IMG/VR virus record: IMGVR_UViG_3300025289_000094
Location: 1-30,046 of that record
From: a virus
DNA: 30,046 nucleotides
Reading direction: 5' to 3' (one strand)
Part shown: positions 13,227 through 20,359 of the stretch, piece by piece
How the letters are laid out: each line of letters begins with the position of its first letter
How positions within the stretch are numbered: position 1 is the first letter of the stretch
Notes under the pieces: model-generated
The model's database searches: none
The model's input: the letters and a program-made list of their open reading frames with translations, nothing else
Told to the model about the DNA's origin: nothing
Made by a program: the position numbers and the translations under genes

Positions 13227-15083
13227 TTAACGCTTCCTCAGCAGGGCCGCCAGCATGACGGCGTCCATCTTGTTGTTGATGTTGACGTTTTGAATCGTCA
13301 CGTTTCCGCCACCGCTGCCGGCGCGGTCCGACGGGGCCAGCCCGCCGCGCGGGGTGACGGTGACACGTTCGCCAGGGGTGAGGTGCATCTCCACCGGTAC
13401 GCGGTCCGGGCCGGGCATCCCCTGCACGGTGAATTCGCCGCCATGAGCCAGGTAGCCGCCCTGTTTGGAGCGGATGCTGTTGATCATGTTGCTGTTGGTG
13501 GAGCTATAGGTGCTTTCGTACACCGTGCGCTGGACGGTGGTGATAGTCACTGTCTTGTCTGGAGGAATGGAGGCGAGCTCGTCGGCAGCATTTGTTGCAG
13601 CACTCGCAACACCCATCAGTCCAGTAATCCACGCATCTGTACCCACTTCAGTGGCGTCGGTGACGTTGTTTACTTGGTTGATCATGGCGACCTGCGCCTG
13701 GTCAATCAAGCCAAAGCCTTCAGGGCCGGCCAGGCGGGCCAGGGCGTCAATTTCCTGTTGTGTGAACCCATCGAGGGCCAGTTTCTGTTCGATGAGCTTG
13801 AAGACCATCTGTTTGGACTGCCGCTCCCAGGCCGCCTCCAGGTCGCCCACCTTTTCTTCCGCCCCGGCGATCTTCTCTCGCAGCCCGTCCAATTCGGTGC
13901 GCTGTTCTTCGGTCAGGTAGCTCAAACTTTCCAACTCGGCGATTCGGTCTTGCCATTCACGGATGTCGCCGTTAAGGTCGCCCACCCGTTGCTTCATGTC
14001 CTCGAAATCCTGCACCAGGTCAGTGGACATAAGCTGGTGGAGGCCTTCGAGTTGGAACTTGGCTTCTTCTGTTGCCACGGCTACCAGCTTGTATGCCAGC
14101 GAGGTGGTATCGAGGCCCGCCGCAGCAGCCTCTGCCGCTTTGGCCTGCTCGTACATGGCCTCGTTGGTGAAACCAATGCCCTCCGTGAAGAAACCGCCCA
14201 CCAGACCTGCCTCGCGCATTGCAGCAGAATATTCGGTGAAGTTGTTGGTGTTGGCGAATATCGAAAGGGCGAGGTCTCGGTTGCGGTCAGTGGCCTCAAA
14301 AATTCGGTCGAGGAACGGGTCGACACCTTCGTTGATAGCATCTCCCAGGAAGATGCCAAAGTTGCGAACTTCAGCCCCCAACCGCTGCCAGTTGCTCGTG
14401 GCCTTGAAGCCGGCAGCGTCGAGCTTTTCCAGCTTCTCGGCCCCCAACTCCATCGCCGCCCGCTGAAAGGCCAGGTCGCGGGTCAGGTTCTTGTTGGTCT
14501 CCATAAGCTCGTCCATACGGGCGCGCACCTGGGCGGCGCTCAGACCAAACTGGTCAAGCCGTAGAATGCTCTGGTTGGCCAACAACAGGGTGAAGTCTTC
14601 GAAGGAGGATTTGGCGTCCTTGCCCACGGCGGCGCCGAGACCGATGGCGATGCGGGTAAGTTTGTCCGCTTCCTGCGCCGTCTCGGCCAGGCCCATTGCA
14701 AACAGTTTTGTGGCATTGACGGATGCCGAGAGGTTGTCCACCGCACCGCCGGCGGCGTTGGAGACTGAAATCATGGCAAGCTGCGCTGCCCCCGCTGAAC
14801 CCGTGTAGGCCTCCAGGGCATCCCGGCTGCGGCTGTACTGGTCGCCCAACAGAACCAACTGCGGCACCAGCTGCACCAACCGGACAAGCTGGTCGGCAGC
14901 AGCCCTGCCGACACCCAGGAGCGCGCCGCCCAGCAGGATGTTTCCCGCCGTCAGCATCTTGGTGATTCCCGTCAGGTCCTTGGCCCCCGTGCCGAGATTC
15001 TTCATCTCCTGCGAGGCCTGCTTCACCCCATCGCCCTGCTTGATGAGGCGGAAGATGATGTCAAGTACGGATTGTTCAGCCAT
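13227..15083 (-). CDS. Tail tape measure protein, 618 aa
   Basis: The N-terminus (SVLDIIFRLIKQGDGVKQAS) and the following Gly/Ala/Leu-rich hydrophobic segment (about 43-80, with NILLGGALLGVGRAAADQL) are typical of tape measures. A long helical region follows (about 100-260) and a strong coiled coil (about 355-430, DMKQRVGDLNGDIREWQDRI). The C-terminus contains GEFTVQGMPGPDRVPVEMHL, a motif common at tape-measure ends. It sets tail length and threads the tube. By the usual ~1.5 angstrom per residue rule, 618 residues imply a short tail of roughly 90 nm; this is an inference. The start overlaps the stop of the frameshift-fused chaperone by one base (TGATG). Confidence 0.88.
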   Translation of the reverse strand: MAEQSVLDIIFRLIKQGDGVKQASQEMKNLGTGAKDLTGITKMLTAGNILLGGALLGVGRAAADQLVRLVQLVPQLVLLGDQYSRSRDALEAYTGSAGAAQLAMISVSNAAGGAVDNLSASVNATKLFAMGLAETAQEADKLTRIAIGLGAAVGKDAKSSFEDFTLLLANQSILRLDQFGLSAAQVRARMDELMETNKNLTRDLAFQRAAMELGAEKLEKLDAAGFKATSNWQRLGAEVRNFGIFLGDAINEGVDPFLDRIFEATDRNRDLALSIFANTNNFTEYSAAMREAGLVGGFFTEGIGFTNEAMYEQAKAAEAAAAGLDTTSLAYKLVAVATEEAKFQLEGLHQLMSTDLVQDFEDMKQRVGDLNGDIREWQDRIAELESLSYLTEEQRTELDGLREKIAGAEEKVGDLEAAWERQSKQMVFKLIEQKLALDGFTQQEIDALARLAGPEGFGLIDQAQVAMINQVNNVTDATEVGTDAWITGLMGVASAATNAADELASIPPDKTVTITTVQRTVYESTYSSTNSNMINSIRSKQGGYLAHGGEFTVQGMPGPDRVPVEMHLTPGERVTVTPRGGLAPSDRAGSGGGNVTIQNVNINNKMDAVMLAALLRKR

Positions 15084-15813
15084 CAGTGCACATACTTCCT
15101 GTAGGTCGGGTGGGCCGCTCGCCGTGCGGCGAAGTAAGCGTCCACCACCTGGTTGGCGTTCTGCCGGCCGGTCTCGGCCTGCGTTTCGTTGGCCATCACC
15201 TCAATCGCCAGCAGCCATTCGCCGGGGATGTCGTCAATCTCCCACGGCCGCACCTGGGCGCCGGTGATGAGGTTGAACTTCTGCGCCAGCAGGATGCGAA
15301 CGAAGAGCGGGTGTCGTGTGACGCCGGTGGTCCGCAGGTCCACCAGCGCCGCGCTCAGTTTTTTTCCAGCAGCTCCCGGTTCGAGTGCGCCACGATCCGG
15401 CCGTAGGTTTGCTCGGTCACCCAGCGCCACAGCGCCAGGTCTTCGGCGGCCAGCTTATGGGCGAAGGCCTCCACGTCGGCGGGCGTCACGTGCGTTGCCG
15501 GGTCGTCGTGCTGGCTCCATATCTCCGCCAGCCAGGCATACAGCTTGCGGTTGCCCGCCTGCATCTGCTCGTTGAGCTTCTGCCAGCGGCGCTTGCCCAT
15601 CAGGCCCTTGATCTGCGGCGCCCGCTTGATGGCCTCGGCAACCGCCCGCAGGTCGGTCTGGATGGCTGCAAAGGCGTCCAGCACGTTCTGCGGTGGGTTC
15701 ACCCACACGTGGATCGGCGGGGCGTCCACCAGTTGCTCGCTGTAGCCGGCCAGCTGCACCGGCTGCACGATCTTTGGGACCGTGATCTGCTTGATGAAGT
15801 TCGAACCGTTCAT
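15083..15813 (-). CDS. Tail assembly chaperone, -1 frameshift product (gpGT-like), about 243 aa
   Basis: If ribosomes slip back one base on A AAA AAC (15364-15358), they bypass the TGA at 15357-15355 and continue in the overlapping frame as LSAALVDLRTTGVTRHPLF down to 15083. This adds 91 residues. That second frame has no ribosome site of its own and is open only from about 15430. The added domain (IPGEWLLAIEVMANETQAE, FAARRAAHPTYRKYVH) resembles the T part of gpG/gpGT chaperones. In lambda and many siphoviruses the ratio of short to long form matters for tail assembly. The exact junction is from 15358 on. Confidence 0.85.
15320..15364 (-). promoter_or_regulatory. Programmed -1 ribosomal frameshift signal
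   Basis: The slippery heptamer A AAA AAC (15364-15358) lies in the zero frame, followed by 7 bases (including the TGA), then a hairpin. The stem GGCGCTGGTGG (15350-15340) pairs with CCACCGGCGTC (15330-15320): 11 pairs with two G-U, and a 9-base loop. Heptamer, spacer length and downstream stem all match the textbook -1 signal. Confidence 0.9.
15355..15813 (-). CDS. Tail assembly chaperone, short form (gpG-like), 152 aa
   Basis: It lies between the tail tube gene and the tape measure, the standard place for tail assembly chaperones that coat the tape measure. ATG 15813 has AGGAGG at good spacing; a longer in-frame extension upstream is noise. The N-terminus is beta-rich (IKQITVPKIVQPVQLAGYS), followed by helices (VLDAFAAIQTDLRAVAEAI, GKRRWQKLNEQMQAGNRKL) and ending in RELLEKN. 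The last sense codons are GAA AAA AAC before TGA. They contain the slippery heptamer A AAA AAC, which allows production of the longer form. I am sure of the frameshift architecture and less sure of any named family. Confidence 0.8.
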   Translation of the reverse strand: MNGSNFIKQITVPKIVQPVQLAGYSEQLVDAPPIHVWVNPPQNVLDAFAAIQTDLRAVAEAIKRAPQIKGLMGKRRWQKLNEQMQAGNRKLYAWLAEIWSQHDDPATHVTPADVEAFAHKLAAEDLALWRWVTEQTYGRIVAHSNRELLEKN

Positions 15814-15934
15814 TGGGTCTACCTCCTGTGATAGACATCCCTGGAGGGCCGGCTGGCAGGCGGCAGGGTCCGCTTTTCGGAGCCTCGGGTGCGGTCGCCA
15901 CACCAGTGAGGCCCTAGCCAGCCGGTGGAAGTCA

Positions 15935-16960
15935 TCAGATGGCGGTGACGTTGGTGCTCACGACTACCTGAATCTGCTTGGCGCCGCCGCCGTCCATGTC
16001 GTACTCGCTCTGCAGGATGGCGGTGTGGACGTTGTTGCCGCGGTCGTTCTCGCCCAGCGGGATGACGTCCTGCCACACGCCGCCGATATCCACCTTCAGG
16101 GAGTGGACTTCGCCCGCACCGATCTGCGGGCCGAGGATTTCCAGGCGCACCACACTGTAGGTCTTGGCCTGCATCAGGTCGTAGATGGCGTCAGCGGTCG
16201 CATCCCCCTCGAGGCTTAGCGCCAGCGTGGCGTCGATGAAGCCCTGGCCGTGGGTGGTAAAGGTCTTGGTGGTCGAGCCAAAGAACTTGGGGTGCGCGCC
16301 GGGCATCAGCTGCAGGTCGAAGCCGCGCATGCCGCTGGAGGCCTCGGTGGAGTCGCCTACCGCGCTCCAGGCGCTGTAGCGGTAGTACTGCGCCAGCTTG
16401 CCGTTCATTTCAGCGTGCGAGGGCAGGCTCAGCCCGCCGGTGAAGCTGGTGGGCGTCCACTGGCGGGCGTAGTAGTCGGCCTCGATGGAGACCGGTGAGG
16501 CGTCCATGCCCTGGTTGATTGCCGAGCTGATGCGCAGGCGCTCGATCTGCAGGTACTCGGCCTCGTAGGCCTGGGTGTCGTCGCCCAGTTCCAGGGTGGC
16601 GGAGTTGAGCGTGTTGCCGGCGGTCAGGCTGGGGGTGTGGGTCCACAGGTAGTCGCCCACACCGGAGCTCTGCTCGGTCGGGGTCACCTGGCCCTTGAGG
16701 CTCAGGCTGAACAACAACGGCAGCAGCTGGTAGTAGGCGTGCGGGAAGCGCAGCGTGTCGCTCACCGCATACTGGTCGATGCGGCTGCGGTTGAACTGGC
16801 TACGCACGCCGATGTTGTCCTGGATCATCACCGGCTTGCGGTCGGGCTTGATCGGCTGGTGTTCGCCCAGCAGGATGGTGTCGGCCGCCACGGCAGTGCC
16901 GGGCGTGCCTGTCCCTTCCACGCCGATCTGCATTTTCGAAAGGGCGCGTTCTCCACTCAT
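15935..16960 (-). CDS. Major tail tube protein, 341 aa
   Basis: It is a beta-rich protein (FTTHGQGFIDATLALSLEG, YSVVRLEILGPQIGAGEV, QIQVVVSTNVTAI) placed directly before the tail chaperones and after the tail terminator region, which is where the tube protein is encoded. The N-terminus ALSKMQIGVEGTGTPGTAVAA is typical of tube proteins, which start with 'K.qiG.E...GT...A'. It polymerises as hexameric rings to form the tail tube. The length of 341 aa is longer than minimal tubes (~150-250), suggesting an added domain. The start overlaps the preceding stop (ATGA at 16957-16960). A 121-base gap follows before the chaperone gene. Confidence 0.78.
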   Translation of the reverse strand: MSGERALSKMQIGVEGTGTPGTAVAADTILLGEHQPIKPDRKPVMIQDNIGVRSQFNRSRIDQYAVSDTLRFPHAYYQLLPLLFSLSLKGQVTPTEQSSGVGDYLWTHTPSLTAGNTLNSATLELGDDTQAYEAEYLQIERLRISSAINQGMDASPVSIEADYYARQWTPTSFTGGLSLPSHAEMNGKLAQYYRYSAWSAVGDSTEASSGMRGFDLQLMPGAHPKFFGSTTKTFTTHGQGFIDATLALSLEGDATADAIYDLMQAKTYSVVRLEILGPQIGAGEVHSLKVDIGGVWQDVIPLGENDRGNNVHTAILQSEYDMDGGGAKQIQVVVSTNVTAI

Positions 16961-17217
16961 GATTCGTTCTCCTTTTCGCCTTCATCGGCGGGTGGGGTGT
17001 CCTGCTCTTCAGGTTCGACAGGTGATTTGTGCCGGCTACGACGGGGCGCCAGCGGTCGGGCCACAGGTGCCGCCTGGCCAGCTTCCACGAACGTGCCGGC
17101 GGCGATGCACTCAGCGAGTGTGTCGGCCACGCCCAGCTGCTGCGCTTCCTGCTCGGTCACTCGGTTGGGGAGGCCCGGCACCCCCAGGCCCGGGCCGGTG
17201 TACACGTAGGTTTTCAT
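16957..17217 (-). CDS. Small protein, 86 aa, between tail terminator and tube genes
   Basis: The first ~45 residues (MKTYVYTGPGLGVPGLPNRV, then EQEAQQLGVADTLAECIAAG) look like a small folded domain. The rest is disordered: basic in the middle (RPLAPRRSRHKSP), then strongly acidic (EPEEQDTPPADEGEKENES). It starts one base after the previous stop (TGACATG) and its end overlaps the tail tube start (ATGA). No function is established. Short proteins with this 'Y.Y.G.G' opening and charged tail are frequent in head-tail regions of GC-rich phages. Confidence 0.6.
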   Translation of the reverse strand: MKTYVYTGPGLGVPGLPNRVTEQEAQQLGVADTLAECIAAGTFVEAGQAAPVARPLAPRRSRHKSPVEPEEQDTPPADEGEKENES

Positions 17218-17218
17218 G

Positions 17219-17698
17219 TCACGCTCCTGCTTCCACGGTGAAGCTCTCGCCCGATTCCTTGACGAGGTAGTTGAAAATCATGCCGACATGGCTGGCGCTG
17301 CCATAGCCGAGAAAGTCCGGCCCCTCGTACCACTTCGCCGGCGGGGCGGGCGGGGTGAAGTTGGAGACCCGGCTGCCCAGGGTGAGGTTGGCGGCGAACT
17401 TCTTCCACACCCGGTCCACCAGCGGCACCGCCTGGGCCATGCCCTCGGCCAGGGTGAGGCCGGGCAGGTAGACCCAGATGGCCATATCGTGCTGGAGGAT
17501 GCGCGGGGCGCTCATGCCATACGAGGTGTTGCCGCCGCGTGTCCCGATGAGCGCCGTCGGCAGGGCGGTCAGGGTACCGGGCCATTCGTTGTAGTCGTAG
17601 ACCTCGCCGAGGGCGGAAGTCTCTTTGGCGGAATAGGCCTCAGTGAGCACCTCCTGCATGAGGGTTTTGACGCGTGGGGACCAGGTTTGAAAGCTCAT
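17219..17698 (-). CDS. Tail terminator / tail completion protein candidate, 159 aa
   Basis: It is placed right after the gp10-like gene and before the tail tube, the usual slot for the tail terminator, which caps the tube and joins it to the head. An N-terminal helix (MSFQTWSPRVKTLMQEVLTE) and beta strands (HDMAIWVYLPGLTLAEGMAQ, GMIFNYLVKESGESFTVEAG) suit the alpha/beta fold of this group. No diagnostic motif is visible, so the name is mainly by gene order. It starts two bases after the previous stop. Confidence 0.6.
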   Translation of the reverse strand: MSFQTWSPRVKTLMQEVLTEAYSAKETSALGEVYDYNEWPGTLTALPTALIGTRGGNTSYGMSAPRILQHDMAIWVYLPGLTLAEGMAQAVPLVDRVWKKFAANLTLGSRVSNFTPPAPPAKWYEGPDFLGYGSASHVGMIFNYLVKESGESFTVEAGA

Positions 17699-17700
17699 CG

Positions 17701-18123
17701 TTACACCTTCGCCCAGCGCACCATCGCCTCGCTGATGGCTTTGGCGATCTGCTTGAGTTTGGGCCGCAGGTTCTTGAACATCTGCGCCACCTGGCCGGCG
17801 GTCTGCTGGCCGCGGCGGGCGGTGCTGCGGTAGTGGTAGCGGGTGCTCTCTTCCAATGCCCGCGGGTAGGGGAAGCCCCGAGCGCTGCGCACGTGGGTCT
17901 CGGCAATCCCCTGAAATCCGCCGGTCACCGGTGCGGTGCGGGTGGCGATGGAGCCGCGGTACAGACCGGTCTTGAAAGCGGCCACGTCCCGCCAGCCGAT
18001 GGCCGCCAGGCCGATACCGATCTGCGCGCCCTGCTGAGCACGCCGGCCGAGTTCTTCTTCGAAGCCGGCCAGGCGGGCGATCTGCTCATCGAGCTTGGGG
18101 ATTTGGAACGTCGCGCTGAACAT
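17701..18123 (-). CDS. HK97 gp10-like head-tail protein, 140 aa
   Basis: A helical N-terminus (IPKLDEQIARLAGFEEELGR) is followed by a segment typical of gp10-like proteins: AAFKTGLYRGSIATRT (compare 'P..TG.L..SI'), then GFPYPRALEESTRYHYR (compare 'yA...E.GT'). A basic helical end follows. Such proteins act in head-tail joining or as minor tail components. ATG 18123 overlaps the connector stop by one base (TGATG). An upstream in-frame extension of 62 codons is Arg/Pro-rich and lies inside the connector gene. Gene order (connector, gp10-like, terminator, tube) is that of HK97-type phages. Confidence 0.72.
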   Translation of the reverse strand: MFSATFQIPKLDEQIARLAGFEEELGRRAQQGAQIGIGLAAIGWRDVAAFKTGLYRGSIATRTAPVTGGFQGIAETHVRSARGFPYPRALEESTRYHYRSTARRGQQTAGQVAQMFKNLRPKLKQIAKAISEAMVRWAKV

Positions 18124-18992
18124 CAGCCCACCTTTACCCGCTGGACCGCTTCGAGCAGGGCCAGCGCTTCGGCGTCCAGGCTCTTGATGTGCATCAGGCG
18201 GCCGAGGTCTGGCCGGGCCTCGGCGTCGGTGTAGCCGGCCTGGGCGCGCTTGAACTGGTGGGTGGCCTGAATGAGGGCGGCCTGTTTCACTACTGCCGGC
18301 GGTCGCCACAGGTCAATTTGGACGTTCTGGGCGTGCTCCGCAGCGCTGGTGCCGTTGCGGCCGCGTACCACAGTGAGCGTCTGGTTCTCGCCGGTGGCCA
18401 CCACCTCGAGGTACTCGCTGCCAATGCGCAGCAAAGCGCCCGGTGAAAAGCGTGGCGCAGCGCCCCACAGGTCGATGCCCTCCACTTCGTTCACCGTGAG
18501 GGTGGCGGCGCTATCGCTCAGCGGGTTGTCTTCCACCTCGTCGGTGCTGTCCTCGAAGGCGCCGGCGCGGTCGTCGTGCCAGCCCCACACGGCGGTGATG
18601 CGGATGGCCTTCTGGCCGGTGGGCCAGGTGACCTGGTCGCCGTTGATGTCCAGCCGGATGCGGTTGTAGCTGCCCCGCGGGCCGTAATCGTTGCCGCCCA
18701 TCAGCATGTAATCGCTGGCGTCCAGCGCGGTGTAGGTCAGGCCGTTGTCGTCGCTGATCGCCACCTCAGACACGGAAATCAGATCGCCGGGCCAGAGGTC
18801 CTGGCCGCCGCCGCCGGGGAAGTAGCGGATCTCGCTCACCGGGTAGAAGACCCGTTCGCAGTAGTCGTCAATCCAGCGGCTGATGGCGTGCGCCAAGCGC
18901 AGGAAGGCCTGGTCGTAGGTGGTGTTGGTGGAGCGCAGGGCGTCCGGGGCGTTGTTGCGCAGGTCCGCCAGGGTGATGTAGAGATTAGGCAT
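18123..18992 (-). CDS. Head-tail connector (gp6/gp15-like) with inserted domain, 289 aa
   Basis: The N-terminal helices (LRNNAPDALRSTNTTYDQAF, then LRLAHAISRWIDDYCERVFY) match head-tail adaptors of the gp6/gp15 type, which form the ring below the portal. The centre has beta-rich text (DLISVSEVAISDDNG, IRITAVWGWHDD) and a likely inserted beta domain (about 165-235, with GALLRIGSEYLEVVATGENQ). The C-terminal helices carry PAVVKQAALIQATHQFKRAQ. At 289 aa it is longer than simple adaptors (~100), explained by the insert. ATG 18992 is chosen; its start overlaps the glycosyltransferase stop by 8 bases, and the 17-codon upstream extension would cut into that gene. Confidence 0.72.
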   Translation of the reverse strand: MPNLYITLADLRNNAPDALRSTNTTYDQAFLRLAHAISRWIDDYCERVFYPVSEIRYFPGGGGQDLWPGDLISVSEVAISDDNGLTYTALDASDYMLMGGNDYGPRGSYNRIRLDINGDQVTWPTGQKAIRITAVWGWHDDRAGAFEDSTDEVEDNPLSDSAATLTVNEVEGIDLWGAAPRFSPGALLRIGSEYLEVVATGENQTLTVVRGRNGTSAAEHAQNVQIDLWRPPAVVKQAALIQATHQFKRAQAGYTDAEARPDLGRLMHIKSLDAEALALLEAVQRVKVG

Positions 18993-19836
18993 GGACGCCC
19001 TCCAGGAGCCCGAATTCGGCGGCCAGCGCCCGCAGGTCGTCATCGAGGACGTTGCCCATGTGCTGGGTGAGGCGCTGGGGGGTGGTCAGGCGCAGGTACC
19101 CGGCTTCGTCAATCGATTCGTCAAACGCACGTTCGTGGCTGGTGCCCTCATCGTTCCACTTCGTCAGTGGGGCAATCCGGCCGGCAACCGCCAGAAACTG
19201 GCAGTGGTGCGCCTGGGCGTAGGCCTGCTGGCCATCGACGGTGATGCGCACCTCGTCGGTGTTAATTATTTCTTGCGTCAGTTGGGGCAGCCCCACAGAG
19301 AGGCAGTACTCCCGGTGCCATTCTTTCGGCATGAAGTTGCCGACTTCCACCTCGCCGTGCTGGCGGGCCCAGGCGATGGTGTTGCGGGTCCCCCAGCGGA
19401 ACATCGCCCGCGTCGGGTAGCCGGACACCGCGCCCACGTTGGCGAAGGCAGTCAGCAACTCTTCCTGTGCCGTCCACCAGCCAGGGTGGTAGAGCATGTC
19501 ATCGTCGGCCATGCCGAGGAGAGTGTCTGGTGGAACCATGTGAAATATGGACGCCCGTGCCGAAGATTTGCCGACGTTGGGCGAGAGGATGAGGGTCTCG
19601 GGGCGAAAGTCGTGCACCAGCCAATCGGTGAGGGCCGGGCAGCTGCCGTTGTCCCACACCAGCACCGGAACCTCGCAACCGGCGTTGGCGCGCAAACTGC
19701 GCAGGCTGAGCTGCACGACTTCGAGGCGTTCGCTGTGGTAGCCGCGCTCGTCGGGCAGGTGGGTGATGACGGCTGCCACACGGTTGGGGGCCTGCGGCAG
19801 TTTCTGGTGGCGCAGGGGGTTAGATCCAATTCTCAT
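18985..19836 (-). CDS. Family-2-type glycosyltransferase, 283 aa
   Basis: It is likely a GT-A fold transferase using a nucleotide sugar. Visible elements are the N-terminal VAAVITHLPDERGYHSERLE, the VPVLVWDNGSCPALTDWL segment (compare 'vivvDngS.d'), SPNVGKSSARASIF (compare 'N.G.a.ar..g'), and the metal-binding acidic motif GMADDDMLYHPGWW (about 105-120). It is sandwiched in the head operon: its start lies within the end of the methyltransferase gene (17-base overlap, GGGAGG upstream), and its end overlaps the head-tail connector start. No membrane segment is visible, so it would be cytoplasmic. The substrate is unknown; virion-protein glycosylation is one possibility. Confidence 0.78.
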   Translation of the reverse strand: MRIGSNPLRHQKLPQAPNRVAAVITHLPDERGYHSERLEVVQLSLRSLRANAGCEVPVLVWDNGSCPALTDWLVHDFRPETLILSPNVGKSSARASIFHMVPPDTLLGMADDDMLYHPGWWTAQEELLTAFANVGAVSGYPTRAMFRWGTRNTIAWARQHGEVEVGNFMPKEWHREYCLSVGLPQLTQEIINTDEVRITVDGQQAYAQAHHCQFLAVAGRIAPLTKWNDEGTSHERAFDESIDEAGYLRLTTPQRLTQHMGNVLDDDLRALAAEFGLLEGVHA

Positions 19837-20359
19837 CGTCCGCGCCTCCCTTCATGCGATACATGTCCGTCACCGCGTTGCGGAAACCGGGCGGATTCGT
19901 CGCAAAGACGATGCCGTGCTCGGCGATGCGTTGCAAGGCCGCCCGGGCGTCTGTGTATTCCGGCCGGTTGCTGTTGTCAAGGACCACGATGCCGCCTGGT
20001 CGCACCAGTTGGCCGGCAACCGCACACCACGCCGGCCGTTCGTCCCGCGCACCGTCGATCAGCATCAGGTCAAACGTTCCCGGCATCTCGGCAACCAGTG
20101 TTTCGGGTGTACCGTTGTAAAAGCGCACCACGTCGCCATCCACCTGCGATTCCGTCACCTGTTGCCAGGCGGGGTCACGCTCCACCGACACCACGTGCTG
20201 GGCGCGTTTGGCAAACCAGCGGGTGGAGCCGCCACTGCCGTGCTCCAGCACGGTCCAGTGCGGTTGGATGAGCGCATCCAGGTACAACACGATGGCCGGA
20301 TGCAGCCAGGGCACGTCCCGCGTGCCGGGTGCGCCAGGAAGCCACCACGCCTCAGACAT
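19820..20359 (-). CDS. Class I SAM-dependent methyltransferase, 179 aa
   Basis: Rossmann-type SAM-binding motifs appear: TVLEHGSGGSTRWFA (motif I, about 35-50), VVSVERDPAWQQ (acidic end of strand 2), FDLMLIDGARDERPAW (motif around strand 4), and VRPGGIVVLDNSN (strand 5). The core is short, as in FkbM- or sugar-methyltransferase-like enzymes. The start overlaps the upstream enzyme's stop by 8 bases with GGAGG before it. Its tight coupling to a glycosyltransferase and a DUF115-like enzyme suggests joint action on a glycan. The substrate cannot be read from sequence. Confidence 0.82.
   Translation of the reverse strand: MSEAWWLPGAPGTRDVPWLHPAIVLYLDALIQPHWTVLEHGSGGSTRWFAKRAQHVVSVERDPAWQQVTESQVDGDVVRFYNGTPETLVAEMPGTFDLMLIDGARDERPAWCAVAGQLVRPGGIVVLDNSNRPEYTDARAALQRIAEHGIVFATNPPGFRNAVTDMYRMKGGADDENWI

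Noticed and set aside
11814-14564. A 916-codon open frame on the plus strand
   Set aside because: It lies antisense to the tape measure and distal tail genes, is rich in His/Arg/Gly/Val as expected of a shadow frame in GC-rich DNA, and has no ribosome site or coupling.
15814-15934. Possible terminator in the 121-base gap between tail tube and chaperone genes
   Set aside because: GC-rich, with only short imperfect pairings and no U-tract; no convincing stem was found.
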